Under the pieces are notes generated by a model, which saw only the letters and a program-made list of their open reading frames with translations, ran no database searches and had not been told where the DNA came from. From Sphingobium sp. (GTDB lineage Bacteria; Pseudomonadota; Alphaproteobacteria; Sphingomonadales; Sphingomonadaceae), in assembly GCA_009360885.1 (NCBI GenBank), contig SPEL01000004.1, forward strand, positions 1 through 64,000: DNA of 64,000 bases. Reading direction: 5' to 3'. Positions within the stretch are counted from its first letter, which is position 1. Each line of letters opens with the position of its first letter. A program made the translations under genes and the position numbers. This document shows positions 16,640-26,676 of the stretch, one piece after another.

Positions 16640-19009
16640 TTAGAGCGGATTACCCCCCTCATCACGCAGCACTTCCCGGCGGCCCACATGGTTAGGCGCC
16701 CCGACCAGCCCTTCTTCCTCCATCCTCTCGATAAGGCGGGCGGCGCTGTTATACCCAATGCGCAGCTGGCGCTGGAGCCAACTGGTTGAAGCCTTCTGAT
16801 TCTCAAACACCAACTGGCACGCCTTGCGGTAAAGCCGTGCATCCGGGCTGTCATCGCCCAAATCGGCCCCCTCCAGTGCAAAGCCGCCATCTTCCGGCTC
16901 TTCTGTCACCGCAGAGATATAATCTGGCGAACCCTGCGCGCGCCAGTGGTCGGCCACCATGCGCACTTCATCATCCGATACAAAAGGACCATGCACACGC
17001 ATCAGCCCCTTGCCGCCCGCCATATAGAGCATGTCGCCCTTGCCCAGCAATTGCTCCGCCCCTTGCTCGCCAAGGATGGTGCGACTGTCAATTTTGCTGG
17101 TCACAAAGAAGCTGATGCGGGTTGGCAGGTTCGCCTTGATAACGCCGGTGATAACGTCAACCGATGGGCGCTGCGTCGCAAGGATAAGGTGGATGCCCGC
17201 CGCTCGTGCCTTCTGCGCGAGGCGTTGGATCAGGAACTCCACCTCCTTGCCCGCGGTCATCATCAGGTCGGCAAGCTCATCGACCACCACCACAATTTGC
17301 GGCAATGGCTGATAATCAATCTGCTCTTCCTCATAAATGGGCTGGTGGGTATCTGGGTCGTAACCAATTTGCACCTTACGGCCCAAAGGCTTACCCTTGG
17401 CCTGCGCCGTGCGCACCTTTTCGTTGAAATTCGCAAGGTTCCGTACGGAGATATTCGCCATCATACGATAGCGGTCCTCCATCTGCTCCACCGCCCATTT
17501 GAGGGCGCGCACAGCCTTGCTTGGTTCCGTCACCACCGGCGAGAGCAAATGCGGAATATCATCATAGATAGACAATTCCAGCATTTTGGGGTCGATCATG
17601 ATGAGGCGTAGCTCATCCGGCGTCATCCGGTAGAGCAAGGATAAGATCATGCAGTTGAGGCCCACGGATTTACCGGAGCCAGTCGTCCCCGCGATCAGCA
17701 GATGCGGCATCGGCGCAAGGTCGGCGACGATCGGTTCACCGCTGATATTCTTGCCAAGGATGATGGGAAGCTGCGCAGTCTGATCGGCAAAGGCTTCGCT
17801 TTCGATCAATTCCCGCAGGACCACGCCTTCGCGCTTAACATTCGGTAGCTCAATACCCATTACCGTGCGCCCCGGTATAGTCGCTACACGCGCTGACAAT
17901 GCCGACATGTTGCGGGCAATATCATCAGCAAGCTGGATGACCCGGCTGGCCTTAATGCCTGGCGCAGGTTCCAGTTCATACATAGTGACAACCGGGCCGG
18001 GGCGAACCTCAGTCACATTGCCCTTTACATGGAAATCATCCAGCACCGTTTCGAGGAGGCGAGCATTGCGTTCCAACGCGGCCTTATCAATTTTCGGCCC
18101 GGTACTGGGCGGCACTTCTCCCAGCAAGTCCGGCGAAGGCAGGGTCGCTGCTTTCGCGCCATGACCGAACAACTCTTCCTGCTTTGGTGCGGAGGCAGGA
18201 GCCTGCGCCTTTTGCACGGGCGCGGCATCACCGGGTGACTGGATACGGATAGGCGGCTTTGCTTCGGCGGAGACCTGCGGACGCGGCGCGGCGCGGCGGG
18301 CACTGGGCTCGTCCTCATCCACATCAAAGGGCGGTTCATCTTCCTGCTTTTCACCACGCGACCGGAACAAAGAGGATATAGAGAATGAAGGGCGCGGCAG
18401 GCTGATTTCTGGCTTGCGCAACCGCATCAGTGGACGCTCCAACCGCCAACTGCGATAACAGATGGTGCCACCGACAAAGACCGTCAGCGCAACCAGTGCC
18501 CATTCCGCCCATCGGCTCCAGCCATCGCCCGCCATCGCCGTCAGACCCAATAAAGGTAACGAAAGCAATTGCGCGACAATCCCTCCCCGGCCAGCAGGCA
18601 GGCCAACGGGCGCATCGGGGGCCAGCATAGAAAGGCCCACACCAACCAAGATAACACCAACGACGCCTTGCCCAATCTGGGCGGACCAGCCACGCAGGTC
18701 ATCATCAATCCATAACCGCCGCGCAAAAAGCGCCAGCAGAGGCAGCAGTAACGCAACGCCCAAGCCCAATAGCCACAGCAGGAAATCCGCCGCATAGCTG
18801 CCCGCAAGGCCCATCATATTACGCGGCGCACCGCCCGCCACCGTGTTCATCGATGGGTCGCTTCCATTATAGCTGAGCAATGCCAGCACCAGAAACACCA
18901 GCAGCAGGCTGAGCGTCAACGCCCCCAGCAACTGCGCCATTCTGATGAGGCTGCGTTTCAGCATAATGCGCCAGTCGGCGTTGCGCTTGGCCGGTGACCG
19001 GCTGGCCAT
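16640..19009 (-). CDS. ftsK: DNA translocase FtsK
   Basis: FtsK pumps DNA at the division septum and helps resolve chromosome dimers with XerCD. The 789-residue protein has four or so membrane segments between about residues 25 and 185, an acidic/proline-rich linker (about 215-300), and a RecA-like motor with Walker A GTTGSGKS at 441-448 and VVVVDELADLMM as Walker B. The gamma domain closes the protein (about 725-789, SWLQRQLRIGYNSAARLIERM), which reads KOPS-type sequences. The frame is open to 19156, but the ATG at 19009 (MASRSPAKRN) begins just before the first membrane helix. The linker is short compared with that of E. coli FtsK (1329 residues), as is usual in alphaproteobacteria. Confidence 0.97.
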   Translation of the reverse strand: MASRSPAKRNADWRIMLKRSLIRMAQLLGALTLSLLLVFLVLALLSYNGSDPSMNTVAGGAPRNMMGLAGSYAADFLLWLLGLGVALLLPLLALFARRLWIDDDLRGWSAQIGQGVVGVILVGVGLSMLAPDAPVGLPAGRGGIVAQLLSLPLLGLTAMAGDGWSRWAEWALVALTVFVGGTICYRSWRLERPLMRLRKPEISLPRPSFSISSLFRSRGEKQEDEPPFDVDEDEPSARRAAPRPQVSAEAKPPIRIQSPGDAAPVQKAQAPASAPKQEELFGHGAKAATLPSPDLLGEVPPSTGPKIDKAALERNARLLETVLDDFHVKGNVTEVRPGPVVTMYELEPAPGIKASRVIQLADDIARNMSALSARVATIPGRTVMGIELPNVKREGVVLRELIESEAFADQTAQLPIILGKNISGEPIVADLAPMPHLLIAGTTGSGKSVGLNCMILSLLYRMTPDELRLIMIDPKMLELSIYDDIPHLLSPVVTEPSKAVRALKWAVEQMEDRYRMMANISVRNLANFNEKVRTAQAKGKPLGRKVQIGYDPDTHQPIYEEEQIDYQPLPQIVVVVDELADLMMTAGKEVEFLIQRLAQKARAAGIHLILATQRPSVDVITGVIKANLPTRISFFVTSKIDSRTILGEQGAEQLLGKGDMLYMAGGKGLMRVHGPFVSDDEVRMVADHWRAQGSPDYISAVTEEPEDGGFALEGADLGDDSPDARLYRKACQLVFENQKASTSWLQRQLRIGYNSAARLIERMEEEGLVGAPNHVGRREVLRDEGGNPL

Positions 19010-19115
19010 GAATATTATCCCGCTATTTCTTGATTTGTTCCGACGGCGACAATGCCCCGGCAGGGGAGTCGGCGTCAAGAGTCCGGCTGGCTTTTCGCAA
19101 TTATGCAGGATGAAA

Positions 19116-20018
19116 TCAGGCTTTCCCCTCGGCTTTTGTCGCGCTCTGTGTTGCAATCAGGCAGGCCGCGACAATCACCGCCGCCCCCAGAACCACCGTC
19201 ATGGTCAGCTTTTCCTGAAAGAACAGCCAGCCAAACAGTGATGCCCAGAGGAAGGCGCTATATTCCAGAGGGACAAGCCGTGATGCTGGTGCGCGCGCAT
19301 AGGCCCACCCAAGGCATATCTGCGAATTGACCACCAGCAGGGTCGAAATAACCACCCAGCCCCATTCCGTTCCCTCAGGCAGATGCAAGAAAAAGAAGGC
19401 AAGCGGCGCAAGGGCAACAAAAGTCACGAAATTCTGCCAGAAACTCATCTCAACTGGCGGTGCCTGCTGCGCGACCTGCCGTTGCAGCACCAGACTATAG
19501 CCAAACAGCACAGCAGAGGAGAGAATCGCCGCCGCACCGATGATGGCCTCCTGCCCATATGTGCTGCTCAACCGCCCCGACAATACTATGCCGACCCCCA
19601 CAAGGCCCAAAATGGCAGATAATATCGCCGTGGGAGGAATCGTTTCCTTCAACAGCCATGCCGCCAAAAACAGCGCCACCAGCGGTGCAATGAAACTCAA
19701 CGAAATCGCCTCAGCCAGCGGTAATAAGGTGAGGGACAGGAAAAACAGCCAGCCCATCACCGTCATCACCAAACCGCGAAGAATATGGAGGCGCAGCACC
19801 TTTGGCGGCGGCAGGCGCAAGCCCGATCTGGCCACCAGCGCCGTTCCGGTGATGAGGGTTCCCGTCAACCCACGCAGCAATAACGCGCTATAGACGCCAA
19901 TCCCAAGGGAGAGCATCTTCATCGTCGCATCCATGATGGAGAAACTCGCCACACCCATCAGGCAAGCGAGTGGCGCAAGCAGACTAACCCTGCGCGCCGA
20001 CAATGATTGCAGTATCAT
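19116..20018 (-). CDS. DMT-family (EamA) transporter
   Basis: The 300-residue protein is almost entirely hydrophobic, with about ten transmembrane helices arranged as two EamA repeats, for example PLACLMGVASFSIMDATMK at the start and YSAFLWASLFGWLFFQE near the end of the second repeat. The substrate of such drug/metabolite transporters cannot be read from sequence. Its start codon overlaps the stop of the nucleotidyltransferase gene by four bases, so the two are translationally coupled. Confidence 0.88.
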   Translation of the reverse strand: MILQSLSARRVSLLAPLACLMGVASFSIMDATMKMLSLGIGVYSALLLRGLTGTLITGTALVARSGLRLPPPKVLRLHILRGLVMTVMGWLFFLSLTLLPLAEAISLSFIAPLVALFLAAWLLKETIPPTAILSAILGLVGVGIVLSGRLSSTYGQEAIIGAAAILSSAVLFGYSLVLQRQVAQQAPPVEMSFWQNFVTFVALAPLAFFFLHLPEGTEWGWVVISTLLVVNSQICLGWAYARAPASRLVPLEYSAFLWASLFGWLFFQEKLTMTVVLGAAVIVAACLIATQSATKAEGKA

Positions 20019-20953
20019 GAGGGGCCGACGGGTCCAGTCGTAGCGGCGGAAGGTCTTTCACCCATTTCGGTGGGAGACGCCCCATCGGCATAAGGCGAGC
20101 GAGCCATGATTTCTTCAATCAGCCTTATGTCATCGGGCTTATCCGCATCAATGCAGGCCTCCGCCATCGGCATGGATATGATACGCGCCCGCGCCACACC
20201 AAGACGGCGGCCCGCACCAGCCATCGCCTGTTCCACGGTCAGCAGGCCCAGAGCAGCACCGAGCAGCAGCTTCAGCCCAAAGGCCGAAATGATTTTCCAA
20301 CCCTTTTTGCGGTTCTGTTCAATTTCCCGCCATTTATCGAGCGCAGGCCGCGCCCCTTCCCCGCCAAGCCAGAATAGATTAGCGCCAGACCATGCCCCAC
20401 CCCGGAACTTGAGCCATGTGCGGCGGGATTGCGGATAAGCCCGCATCAGAATATTGCGTTCCACCATCGCAGCCGCAATGTCCGCGCCCATAGCCCGCGC
20501 CAGAAATACATCCAGCATATCGCCCGTCAGCAGCACATTATCCGCCGTAGTGACAAGCGCTGGGAGGCTATTGTTCAACTGGCCATTGTTCGCTTGCCCA
20601 TCACCTTGCGCGTCCATCCAGTCCCGCAAAGACTGGCTGATACCGGCACCGCTGGCATGGAAATGGATATTCGGCTCATCCCACAACCACTGTGTCTGCG
20701 GGTGATCCGCCAGCGCCTCCGGCTCCTGCGCCATCAGGATGATGGTCCCAATGCGCGGATGCGCCAGCAAAGTACGGGCGACATGATCCACCATAGGCCG
20801 ACCAGCAATCGGCACCAGCGCCTTGGTTTTCACCCCAGCGGCTTGAGCCAGCGGGTCAACACCGGGCCGGCTACCAGCCAGAATGATGGCGGTGACAGGC
20901 CGGAGAACACCAGCAGGAGCCGTAGCTTGAGTCGAGGCAGGGGGATGATCCAT
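20015..20953 (-). CDS. MobA-like NTP transferase family protein
   Basis: The product (312 residues from ATG 20953) has the nucleotidyltransferase signature near the N-terminus, VTAIILAGSRPGVDPLAQAAG, followed by KALVPIAGRPMVDHVARTLL, and later LVTTADNVLLTGDMLDVFL with the metal-binding Asp. This is the fold of MobA and sugar-nucleotide pyrophosphorylases. The G-S-R-P-G loop, instead of the usual G-G-x-S/G-x-R, and the long C-terminal half make the substrate uncertain. The last part is hydrophilic and Ser/Thr/Pro-rich. It overlaps the transporter gene by four bases. Starts at 20965 or 20989 are also possible. Confidence 0.8.
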   Translation of the reverse strand: MDHPPASTQATAPAGVLRPVTAIILAGSRPGVDPLAQAAGVKTKALVPIAGRPMVDHVARTLLAHPRIGTIILMAQEPEALADHPQTQWLWDEPNIHFHASGAGISQSLRDWMDAQGDGQANNGQLNNSLPALVTTADNVLLTGDMLDVFLARAMGADIAAAMVERNILMRAYPQSRRTWLKFRGGAWSGANLFWLGGEGARPALDKWREIEQNRKKGWKIISAFGLKLLLGAALGLLTVEQAMAGAGRRLGVARARIISMPMAEACIDADKPDDIRLIEEIMARSPYADGASPTEMGERPSAATTGPVGPS

Positions 20954-21072
20954 CGCCAGCCCCATAGCCCGAAAAGAGAGGGCGCGCACGATCCTTTTTG
21001 CTATATTCGATGTGCCTTACCGCCAGATGCAGCTTTCTTCTTTGATGAAAATAGGTTAGGCGCAGGGCCATT

Positions 21073-21366
21073 ATGACCGACAATGACACCGCAACAGAGA
21101 ACACCGCCCCTGCTGGCGGCGACACACCGCCTGATCGTCTCTCGACCAATCCGGGCAGCCCATTTTTTGACATGGAGGTGCTGAAGCGCGGCATCGGCAT
21201 CCGTTTCAAGGACCGGGTGCGCAATGATGTTGAAGAATATAGCATCTCCGAAGGCTGGATTCGCGTTGCCGCTGGCAAGACGCGGGATCGCCACGGCCAG
21301 CCGCTGACCATCAAGCTGAATGGCCCGGTTTCGGCATGGTATGAAGACCAGAAGCAGGACGACTAA
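21073..21366 (+). CDS. DUF3297 family protein
   Basis: The 97-residue product contains LSTNPGSPFFDMEVLKRGIGIRFKDRVRNDVEEYSISEGW and ends KLNGPVSAWYEDQ, which is the highly conserved pattern of DUF3297, found in many Proteobacteria. The function is not known. An acidic, Thr-rich N-terminal 25 residues precede the conserved part. It is transcribed divergently from the nucleotidyltransferase gene, with about 120 bases between the two starts. Confidence 0.93.
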   Translation: MTDNDTATENTAPAGGDTPPDRLSTNPGSPFFDMEVLKRGIGIRFKDRVRNDVEEYSISEGWIRVAAGKTRDRHGQPLTIKLNGPVSAWYEDQKQDD

Positions 21367-21395
21367 GGCCGGATAGTCATTGCAATGAAGGGAAG

Positions 21396-21420
21396 CGGGG
21401 CGGCAACATGCGGCCCCGTT
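21396..21420 (+). terminator. Weak hairpin after the DUF3297 gene
   Basis: CGGGGC (21396-21401) pairs with GCCCCG (21413-21418), with TTT following. The stem is short, so this is a modest terminator call. Confidence 0.4.
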
Positions 21421-21606
21421 TGCATATCTGGCAACAGCCCCGACATTCTACTGATCGGATGACGTCCTTTCAGGCAGCGAAGCTCTAGGCAATGGGCATT
21501 TCACATAAGTTGCCTACGCGAACACAGGCGAGCGCGCGCCAATCACGATCAGCCGCGCAGCCCCGCCTCCACCAATAATCAACCAACCACCAATAGGGCA
21601 CCTGTA

Positions 21607-22713
21607 TCAGCCGGGCATTACCTGCCCATCCTCTATATGCAGACGCGTCGCGGCCCCTATGCCGGTGAATAATTCCGGCTCCGTTCCAGTCATCCAGATT
21701 TGGCTACCCGTCGCAGCAAGACGCGCGAACAATGCAAGCCGTCGGTTCGGGTCCAAATGCGCCGCCACCTCATCCAGCAATAACAAAGGGGCCTGTCCCC
21801 GCGCCTGCCCAACCAAAGCCGCGTGCCCCATGATGATAGAGAGCAGCAGGGCTTTTTGCTCCCCCGTCGAACACAGCGCAGCAGGCTGATTTCGGGCAAT
21901 ATGGCGGACGAGCAAATCCGTGCGATGCGGGCCGGTCAACGTCCTTCCGGCGGCAGCATCCCGCCTGCGCCCATCACGCAATTGCTCTGCTAACCTTTCA
22001 GCACCCGGCGCAGCATCAGCCATATTATCATCGCTGGCCTCCCCTTCCTCTGGCCCGGCAAGGGAAAGCGCCGGACGAGGGAACACCCCCTCTTCGGCCA
22101 GCAACAGCGCCTCGTTCAGCCGCCACACCATTTCCGCCCGCGCACCAGCCAGCGCTGCGCCATGCTGAGCCATTTGCCCCTCCAGCGCGGAAAGCCAATG
22201 CTCATCCCAGCCCCGCGCATTATCCCCCAGCAGCTTATTACGCGCCCGCATGGCGGCCTCATATCGGCTGCTATGCAGCGCGTGGTCAGGTCGCAGAGCC
22301 AGCGTCAACCGATCAAGAAACCGCCGCCTTCCGCCCGCGCTGTCCGTAAATAGCCGATCCATCGCAGGAGTCAGCCATAGGACAGAGAGATATTCGCCCA
22401 GAGCGCTGGTGGCGTGCGTTACGCCGTTGATGCGGACCTGACGTCGCTCTGGCGCGTCCGGACTGGTTCCGGTGCCGATGGTAACGCCATCGACCTGCGC
22501 AGCCACACCAAAGCCGCCCGCCCCGCCTTGTCGGGCCATATGCGCCAGCGCCGCGCCGCGAAGGCCGCGCCCCGGCGTCAACAGGGAGACGGCCTCTAAT
22601 ATGTTGGTTTTGCCCGCGCCATTATTGCCCGTCAGCACCACGAAAGCAGAATCCGGCACAATCAACGCATCAGGATGATTGCGAAAATCGCTGAGGGTCA
22701 GGCGGGTGAGCAT
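21607..22713 (-). CDS. recF: DNA replication/repair protein RecF
   Basis: RecF binds gapped DNA and helps load RecA during recombinational repair. The 368-residue ABC/SMC-like ATPase shows [20 protein letters not shown] at the start, Walker [10 protein letters not shown] at 29-37, the signature [13 protein letters not shown] and Walker [14 protein letters not shown], with [12 protein letters not shown]-type switch residues after it (here [12 protein letters not shown]). An Ala-rich insert ([20 protein letters not shown]) sits before the signature. Unlike in many bacteria it is not beside dnaN or gyrB, as is usual in alphaproteobacteria. Confidence 0.95.
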   Translation of the reverse strand: MLTRLTLSDFRNHPDALIVPDSAFVVLTGNNGAGKTNILEAVSLLTPGRGLRGAALAHMARQGGAGGFGVAAQVDGVTIGTGTSPDAPERRQVRINGVTHATSALGEYLSVLWLTPAMDRLFTDSAGGRRRFLDRLTLALRPDHALHSSRYEAAMRARNKLLGDNARGWDEHWLSALEGQMAQHGAALAGARAEMVWRLNEALLLAEEGVFPRPALSLAGPEEGEASDDNMADAAPGAERLAEQLRDGRRRDAAAGRTLTGPHRTDLLVRHIARNQPAALCSTGEQKALLLSIIMGHAALVGQARGQAPLLLLDEVAAHLDPNRRLALFARLAATGSQIWMTGTEPELFTGIGAATRLHIEDGQVMPG

Positions 22714-22766
22714 CAGGCGCGACTATATCTCAGGCTGATCGGAGAGGCAGACTATGATTGCGCCCT

Positions 22767-23765
22767 TTACCAGCTACCAAAGCCCGGTGCATCACCATTG
22801 GCCTCTGCTGACCAGCGACGAGGCCGTTTCCAGCCAATAGCGGGCCGCTTACGGAAACGCAGACAGGGCCATTGTCCACCTTCGCCATGCTTCGTTGACG
22901 CCTCAATCCGGTCCACTAGACGCAGCCCTTGCGCACGATAAGCCGCCGCAACCCGATCCGCCTGCGTATCGAGCAACCCCGCGAGGATGAGCGTCCCGCC
23001 TTCTTCCAGCACCGCACAAAGCGATGGTGCCAGTTCAATCAGTGGCCCGGCAAGAATATTGGCAATTACCAGATCATAAGGCGCACGCCCATGCAGCGCC
23101 GGATGGTTTACCCCTGCGGCAGCATAAAGAGACAATTCGCCGCCCCGATGGCCAATGGCCACATGATTCAGCACCGCATTTTCCGCCGTCACCTCTACCG
23201 CCGCCGGATCAACATCCGACGCGGTGACATGGGCACGACGCCACAAATCCAGCGCGGCAAAGGCCAGCAATCCCGTTCCAGTGCCAACATCAACGATATT
23301 ACGGTAATTTTCCCCCAGCCCACGGCAGCGGTCCAGCATCATCAGGCAACCTGCCGTGGTTTCATGCTGGCCTGTACCAAAGGCGCGCCCTGCCGGGATC
23401 AAAAGAGGCACCAGATTCGATGGCACCGGGTCATCCGCATGATTGCGTACATGGAAACGACCCGCGACAATCGGCTCCAGCCCTTGCTGGCTAAGCGTCA
23501 CCCAATCCTCATCCGGCAAAGCCTCCAGCGCAGGCGCTACGCCCGCACTGCTCGGCACCATGGATTGTAACAGGGCAATGGTCTTTTTGGCAGGCTTTCC
23601 TTCGAAATAGGCATCGACCTGCCATTTTTCCGGGTCATCCAGTTCCATCTCGCTGGTCATCAATGCGGGCGGCGGATCGAGTTCGGCAAGGGCACCCATA
23701 TCGTCACTCAGCGCTTCGGCTTCGGCGCGGGTACAGGGCAAGGTCAGTTTCCAGCTTTTCGTCAT
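22767..23765 (-). CDS. prmA: Ribosomal protein L11 methyltransferase
   Basis: PrmA methylates lysines and the N-terminus of ribosomal protein L11 using S-adenosylmethionine. The 332-residue protein has a variable N-terminal L11-binding domain (1-120), then LIPAGRAFGTGQHETTAGC, the SAM-binding motif NIVDVGTGTGLLAFAA, ASDVDPAAVEVTAENA and the DLVIANILAGPLIELAP motif (N-I-L-A in place of the substrate-binding N-P-P-Y). The ATG at 23765 (MTKSWKLTL) is preferred over 23780. It runs in the same direction as recF with a 53-base gap. The C-terminus has an extra basic tail of about 25 residues (KRPAIGWKRPRRWSAE). Confidence 0.93.
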   Translation of the reverse strand: MTKSWKLTLPCTRAEAEALSDDMGALAELDPPPALMTSEMELDDPEKWQVDAYFEGKPAKKTIALLQSMVPSSAGVAPALEALPDEDWVTLSQQGLEPIVAGRFHVRNHADDPVPSNLVPLLIPAGRAFGTGQHETTAGCLMMLDRCRGLGENYRNIVDVGTGTGLLAFAALDLWRRAHVTASDVDPAAVEVTAENAVLNHVAIGHRGGELSLYAAAGVNHPALHGRAPYDLVIANILAGPLIELAPSLCAVLEEGGTLILAGLLDTQADRVAAAYRAQGLRLVDRIEASTKHGEGGQWPCLRFRKRPAIGWKRPRRWSAEANGDAPGFGSW

Positions 23766-24006
23766 GCCCCCGCATTTCATGCCCGGCCCTTTCCGTCAAG
23801 GACAACAGCGCCCGCAAAGGCAGGAACCATTCCATCATATACGGCCTTTCTGTGCCATCCTCACCACGTCCCGGCATGAAACATGATAAAAGATGCCAAT
23901 GGCACTGGCTTCATCCGGTCTGGTCGGCTAAGGAGACCATCCGCGGGGGGCTGATCTGCTCTTCTGTTCCTATGTGATTGAGTTAACAGCCAGATAGACA
24001 AACGCC

Positions 24007-24477
24007 ATGAGTTCCACTTTGCCCTATCGCCCTTGCGTCGGGATGATGCTGGTTAATATGGACGGGAAAGTCTTTGTTGGACAGCGACTCGATAACCAAG
24101 TCGAGGCCTGGCAAATGCCGCAAGGCGGCATCGACAAAGGCGAAGACCCCCGTGATACTGCCCTGCGTGAGCTGGAAGAAGAGACCGGAATCACCCCGGA
24201 CCTTGTCAACATCCTAACCCATTCGAAAGAAGAACTCTTCTATGATCTGCCCGATGAATTAATCGGCAAGACATGGGGTGGGAAATATCGCGGGCAACGC
24301 CAGACATGGTTTCTGATGCGTTTTCTGGGAACAGACAAGGATGTGAACATCCGTACCGCTCACCCGGAATTCGGTGCATGGAAATGGGCCAATCCCGAAG
24401 AATTACCGGAACTGATCGTCCCATTTAAGAAAAAACTCTATCGGGACATCTTACAGGAATTCCATCACCTGATCTGA
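24007..24477 (+). CDS. rppH: RNA pyrophosphohydrolase
   Basis: RppH removes pyrophosphate from the 5' end of mRNA and so starts RNase E-dependent decay. The 156-residue protein contains a full Nudix box, from Gly40 through Glu46 to REL-EEE-G-I (54-62), preceded by RLDNQVEAWQMPQGGID. The KTWGGKYRGQRQTWFLMRFLG and WKWANPEELPELIVPFKK motifs are typical of the plant/alphaproteobacterial RppH. An rne gene lies elsewhere in this window, so both main factors of 5'-dependent decay are encoded here. Confidence 0.95.
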   Translation: MSSTLPYRPCVGMMLVNMDGKVFVGQRLDNQVEAWQMPQGGIDKGEDPRDTALRELEEETGITPDLVNILTHSKEELFYDLPDELIGKTWGGKYRGQRQTWFLMRFLGTDKDVNIRTAHPEFGAWKWANPEELPELIVPFKKKLYRDILQEFHHLI

Positions 24478-24551
24478 TTTAAGCGCTATTTCACAGGGAC
24501 CATCTGCGGCTACACTTGTTTTCCGTCGCATCAGCCCATAGCAAGAAGAAC

Positions 24552-25760
24552 ATGCTTCGTTCTCACCGTCTGAGTTACATGCCTCTGCTTTCCCCTTATG
24601 GCACGGCGCTGGCCGTGGCCGGGTGCCTTTGCATAAACACGCAACCGGCCCTGGCCGCAGTAGAACCTGTAGCCGCCAACACTGTTTCTGCGCCTAAACC
24701 ACCGGCGAAGACACCCTCTGCATCAACCATATCCGCATCAGGCATAACAGACGATAGCAATGCGGAAACAGGCGATCCGGCTGAAAACCCGGAGGCAGAA
24801 GCCGCTGTCGTTCCATCCCCCGATGGTCTGACCAGCACGAATAACGCCACCGCCCTTGTAACCGCCGCCATAGCCGCCGCCATCAACACTGCATCAACAG
24901 AAGCCGCCAAAGCAGCCGAGCGTGATCCCATTCCCAAAAATGTCCGGATGATGCTGGAAGAAGCGCTTTCCAGCGGGGACAATTCCGAACTGAACACCAT
25001 CGTCAAATATACACGGCGCACCAACCCAGAGGCCACCGATGCCATTCAGGCGATTGTATCCGAACATAGGGCACGCGTAGAAGCCCAGCGCCTCGCCACC
25101 ATAAGACAGGCCAGCCCTTTTGCTTTGTGGGTGGGCAAGATTGAACTTGGCGGTTTCCGGTCCACCGGCTCATCCAGTGAATTTGGCGTCAACATGGCCA
25201 TGTCCGCCACACGCAAAGGGCTAAGCTGGACCCACGCCCTTGCCGCCAATGCGGATTATCGCGAAGCAAATGGCAAGAAGTCATCTGAACGATTGCTGGC
25301 ATCTTATAGCCCGACCCTTCAACTGGATACGCGCAATTTCGTATATGGGCTGGTTCAATATGAACGGGACCCATTTGTCGGCTATGATTATCGGTACACC
25401 GGCTCTCTGGGTATCGGATATACCTTCATTGATAATGGCAAGCTGCTTTTGGCTGTCACTTTGGGGCCATCGCTACGCGAAATATCCTATATTGATGATG
25501 GCACCGATACAAAATGGGGCGGACGTTCTTCGTTGAATTTCAGATGGGCGCTAACCCCGACTTTATCCGTTCAGCAAACGGCATCTGCCTTTGCCGAAGA
25601 TGATACAAAGAGCGTCAGTAGCCGAACCGCATTGGATGCGCGCATCATTACCAAGCTGTCGGCCCGTTTTTCCTATAATATGCAATATGAAACCGGGGCT
25701 AATTTGTCTGATCGTTCCTTTGACACAACCAGCCGCGTGACACTGATCTACGATTTCTGA
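24552..25760 (+). CDS. DUF481-type outer membrane protein with a long N-terminal extension
   Basis: The product is 402 residues from ATG 24552. After a signal peptide (ending TQPALAA) there is an Ala/Pro/Ser-rich low-complexity part (about 40-125) and a helical stretch (RMMLEEALSSGDNSELNTIVKY). From about residue 180 the sequence becomes a series of beta strands (WVGKIELGGFRSTGSSSEFG, SSERLLASYSPTLQLDTRNF, TGSLGIGYTFIDNGKL) ending in RVTLIYDF with a C-terminal Phe, as expected for an outer-membrane barrel. The barrel part matches the DUF481 family (salt-induced outer-membrane protein YdiY type). The frame is open from 24516; the start at 24552 gives a better signal peptide. Function unknown. 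Confidence 0.8.
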   Translation: MLRSHRLSYMPLLSPYGTALAVAGCLCINTQPALAAVEPVAANTVSAPKPPAKTPSASTISASGITDDSNAETGDPAENPEAEAAVVPSPDGLTSTNNATALVTAAIAAAINTASTEAAKAAERDPIPKNVRMMLEEALSSGDNSELNTIVKYTRRTNPEATDAIQAIVSEHRARVEAQRLATIRQASPFALWVGKIELGGFRSTGSSSEFGVNMAMSATRKGLSWTHALAANADYREANGKKSSERLLASYSPTLQLDTRNFVYGLVQYERDPFVGYDYRYTGSLGIGYTFIDNGKLLLAVTLGPSLREISYIDDGTDTKWGGRSSLNFRWALTPTLSVQQTASAFAEDDTKSVSSRTALDARIITKLSARFSYNMQYETGANLSDRSFDTTSRVTLIYDF

Positions 25761-25881
25761 CCCGCAATATGGCGCCCCCCACCAATTTACCTTTGCCCTG
25801 CGATAACTGTTTCATTCAGAGACAGAGGCAAGAGGATATCCCCCTTTACAACTCAGCCTACGGTACGGTTATCTTAACCAT

Positions 25882-26124
25882 ATGGTAACCATTTTTATCC
25901 GCAAATTTCGTCGCCTATTCGCCATCAAAACCAAATTTGAGGCGTTCGGCGTCATTTATGCGCTGGCTATGGGAGCTGCAGACAGGGGTGTCGCTTATAT
26001 GGCACACTATCCCGGATGGCCGGGCAAGATACTTGCGCTTTGCTGTACCGGGGCGGTGTTCATGGCCGGGGCGAAGATAATCGACGCCATCGATCTGCGC
26101 GCCCATATGGGATATCAGGACTGA
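25882..26124 (+). CDS. Small membrane-associated protein of unknown function
   Basis: The 80-residue product begins MVTIFIRKFRRLFAIKTKFEAFGVIYALAMGAADRGVAY and has a second hydrophobic stretch (KILALCCTGAVFMAGAKIIDAI). It could span the inner membrane once or twice. The start has no strong Shine-Dalgarno, but the region is otherwise open and codon use fits. I do not recognise a family. Confidence 0.6.
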   Translation: MVTIFIRKFRRLFAIKTKFEAFGVIYALAMGAADRGVAYMAHYPGWPGKILALCCTGAVFMAGAKIIDAIDLRAHMGYQD

Positions 26125-26384
26125 TCTGCGCTAAAATAACGATCAAAGAAAAATACGCGGCGGCACCGCGCCATCTGTTCCCTACGCCATCATATAGGCA
26201 AGACGAATAAAGGCCACTGACCTTCGCCGCGGCCTTTACCCTATATCCTGCCTGCCAGAGCGTTTTCTAATCAGGCGGAACACCTGATGAATCGGAGAAC
26301 GCGGCAGACCCAATAAGGAGTGCATTTTGCCCGATCCAGATTGATCGAAAACCCTACTAAAACAGCATATATGTAATCGGAAGA
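26125..26384. other. Non-coding gap
   Basis: I see no gene, tRNA or repeat in this 260-base gap. The plus-strand frame at 26016-26210 overlaps the previous gene and looks like a shadow. Confidence 0.5.
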
Positions 26385-26558
26385 TCAGACTTCCTCAATC
26401 GGTGCGGTCGGACCATTTTTCAATATAGATTCAATGGCATTACGCGCAGAAGCCTTGCTGCTATAACCCTCAGTCCAAAAGATAATTTCGGCATTATATT
26501 TGAACTTGGCAACAAATTCACCAGCCTTATTCTTTTCGATCACAAATTTATGGGCCAT
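26385..26558 (-). CDS. DUF1508 (YegP-like) domain protein
   Basis: The 57-residue protein reads MAHKFVIEKNKAGEFVAKFK then WTEGYSSKASARNAIESI, which is the single-repeat DUF1508 fold seen in E. coli YegP. These small proteins are of unknown function. The ATG at 26558 is preferred to 26573 because the family begins at the KF(V/I)(I)x(K)-type strand. It is a single-gene unit. Confidence 0.88.
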   Translation of the reverse strand: MAHKFVIEKNKAGEFVAKFKYNAEIIFWTEGYSSKASARNAIESILKNGPTAPIEEV

Positions 26559-26676
26559 AATATTCCCCATCATGCGGTTGAAACCGATGATGAGGCTATC
26601 GCGGCCTGAACGCTCTGCAAAGCACTATTTCGCGTCTCCGCCAATCCGGATCGTCAACTAGGGTCAGGTGCCGAGT

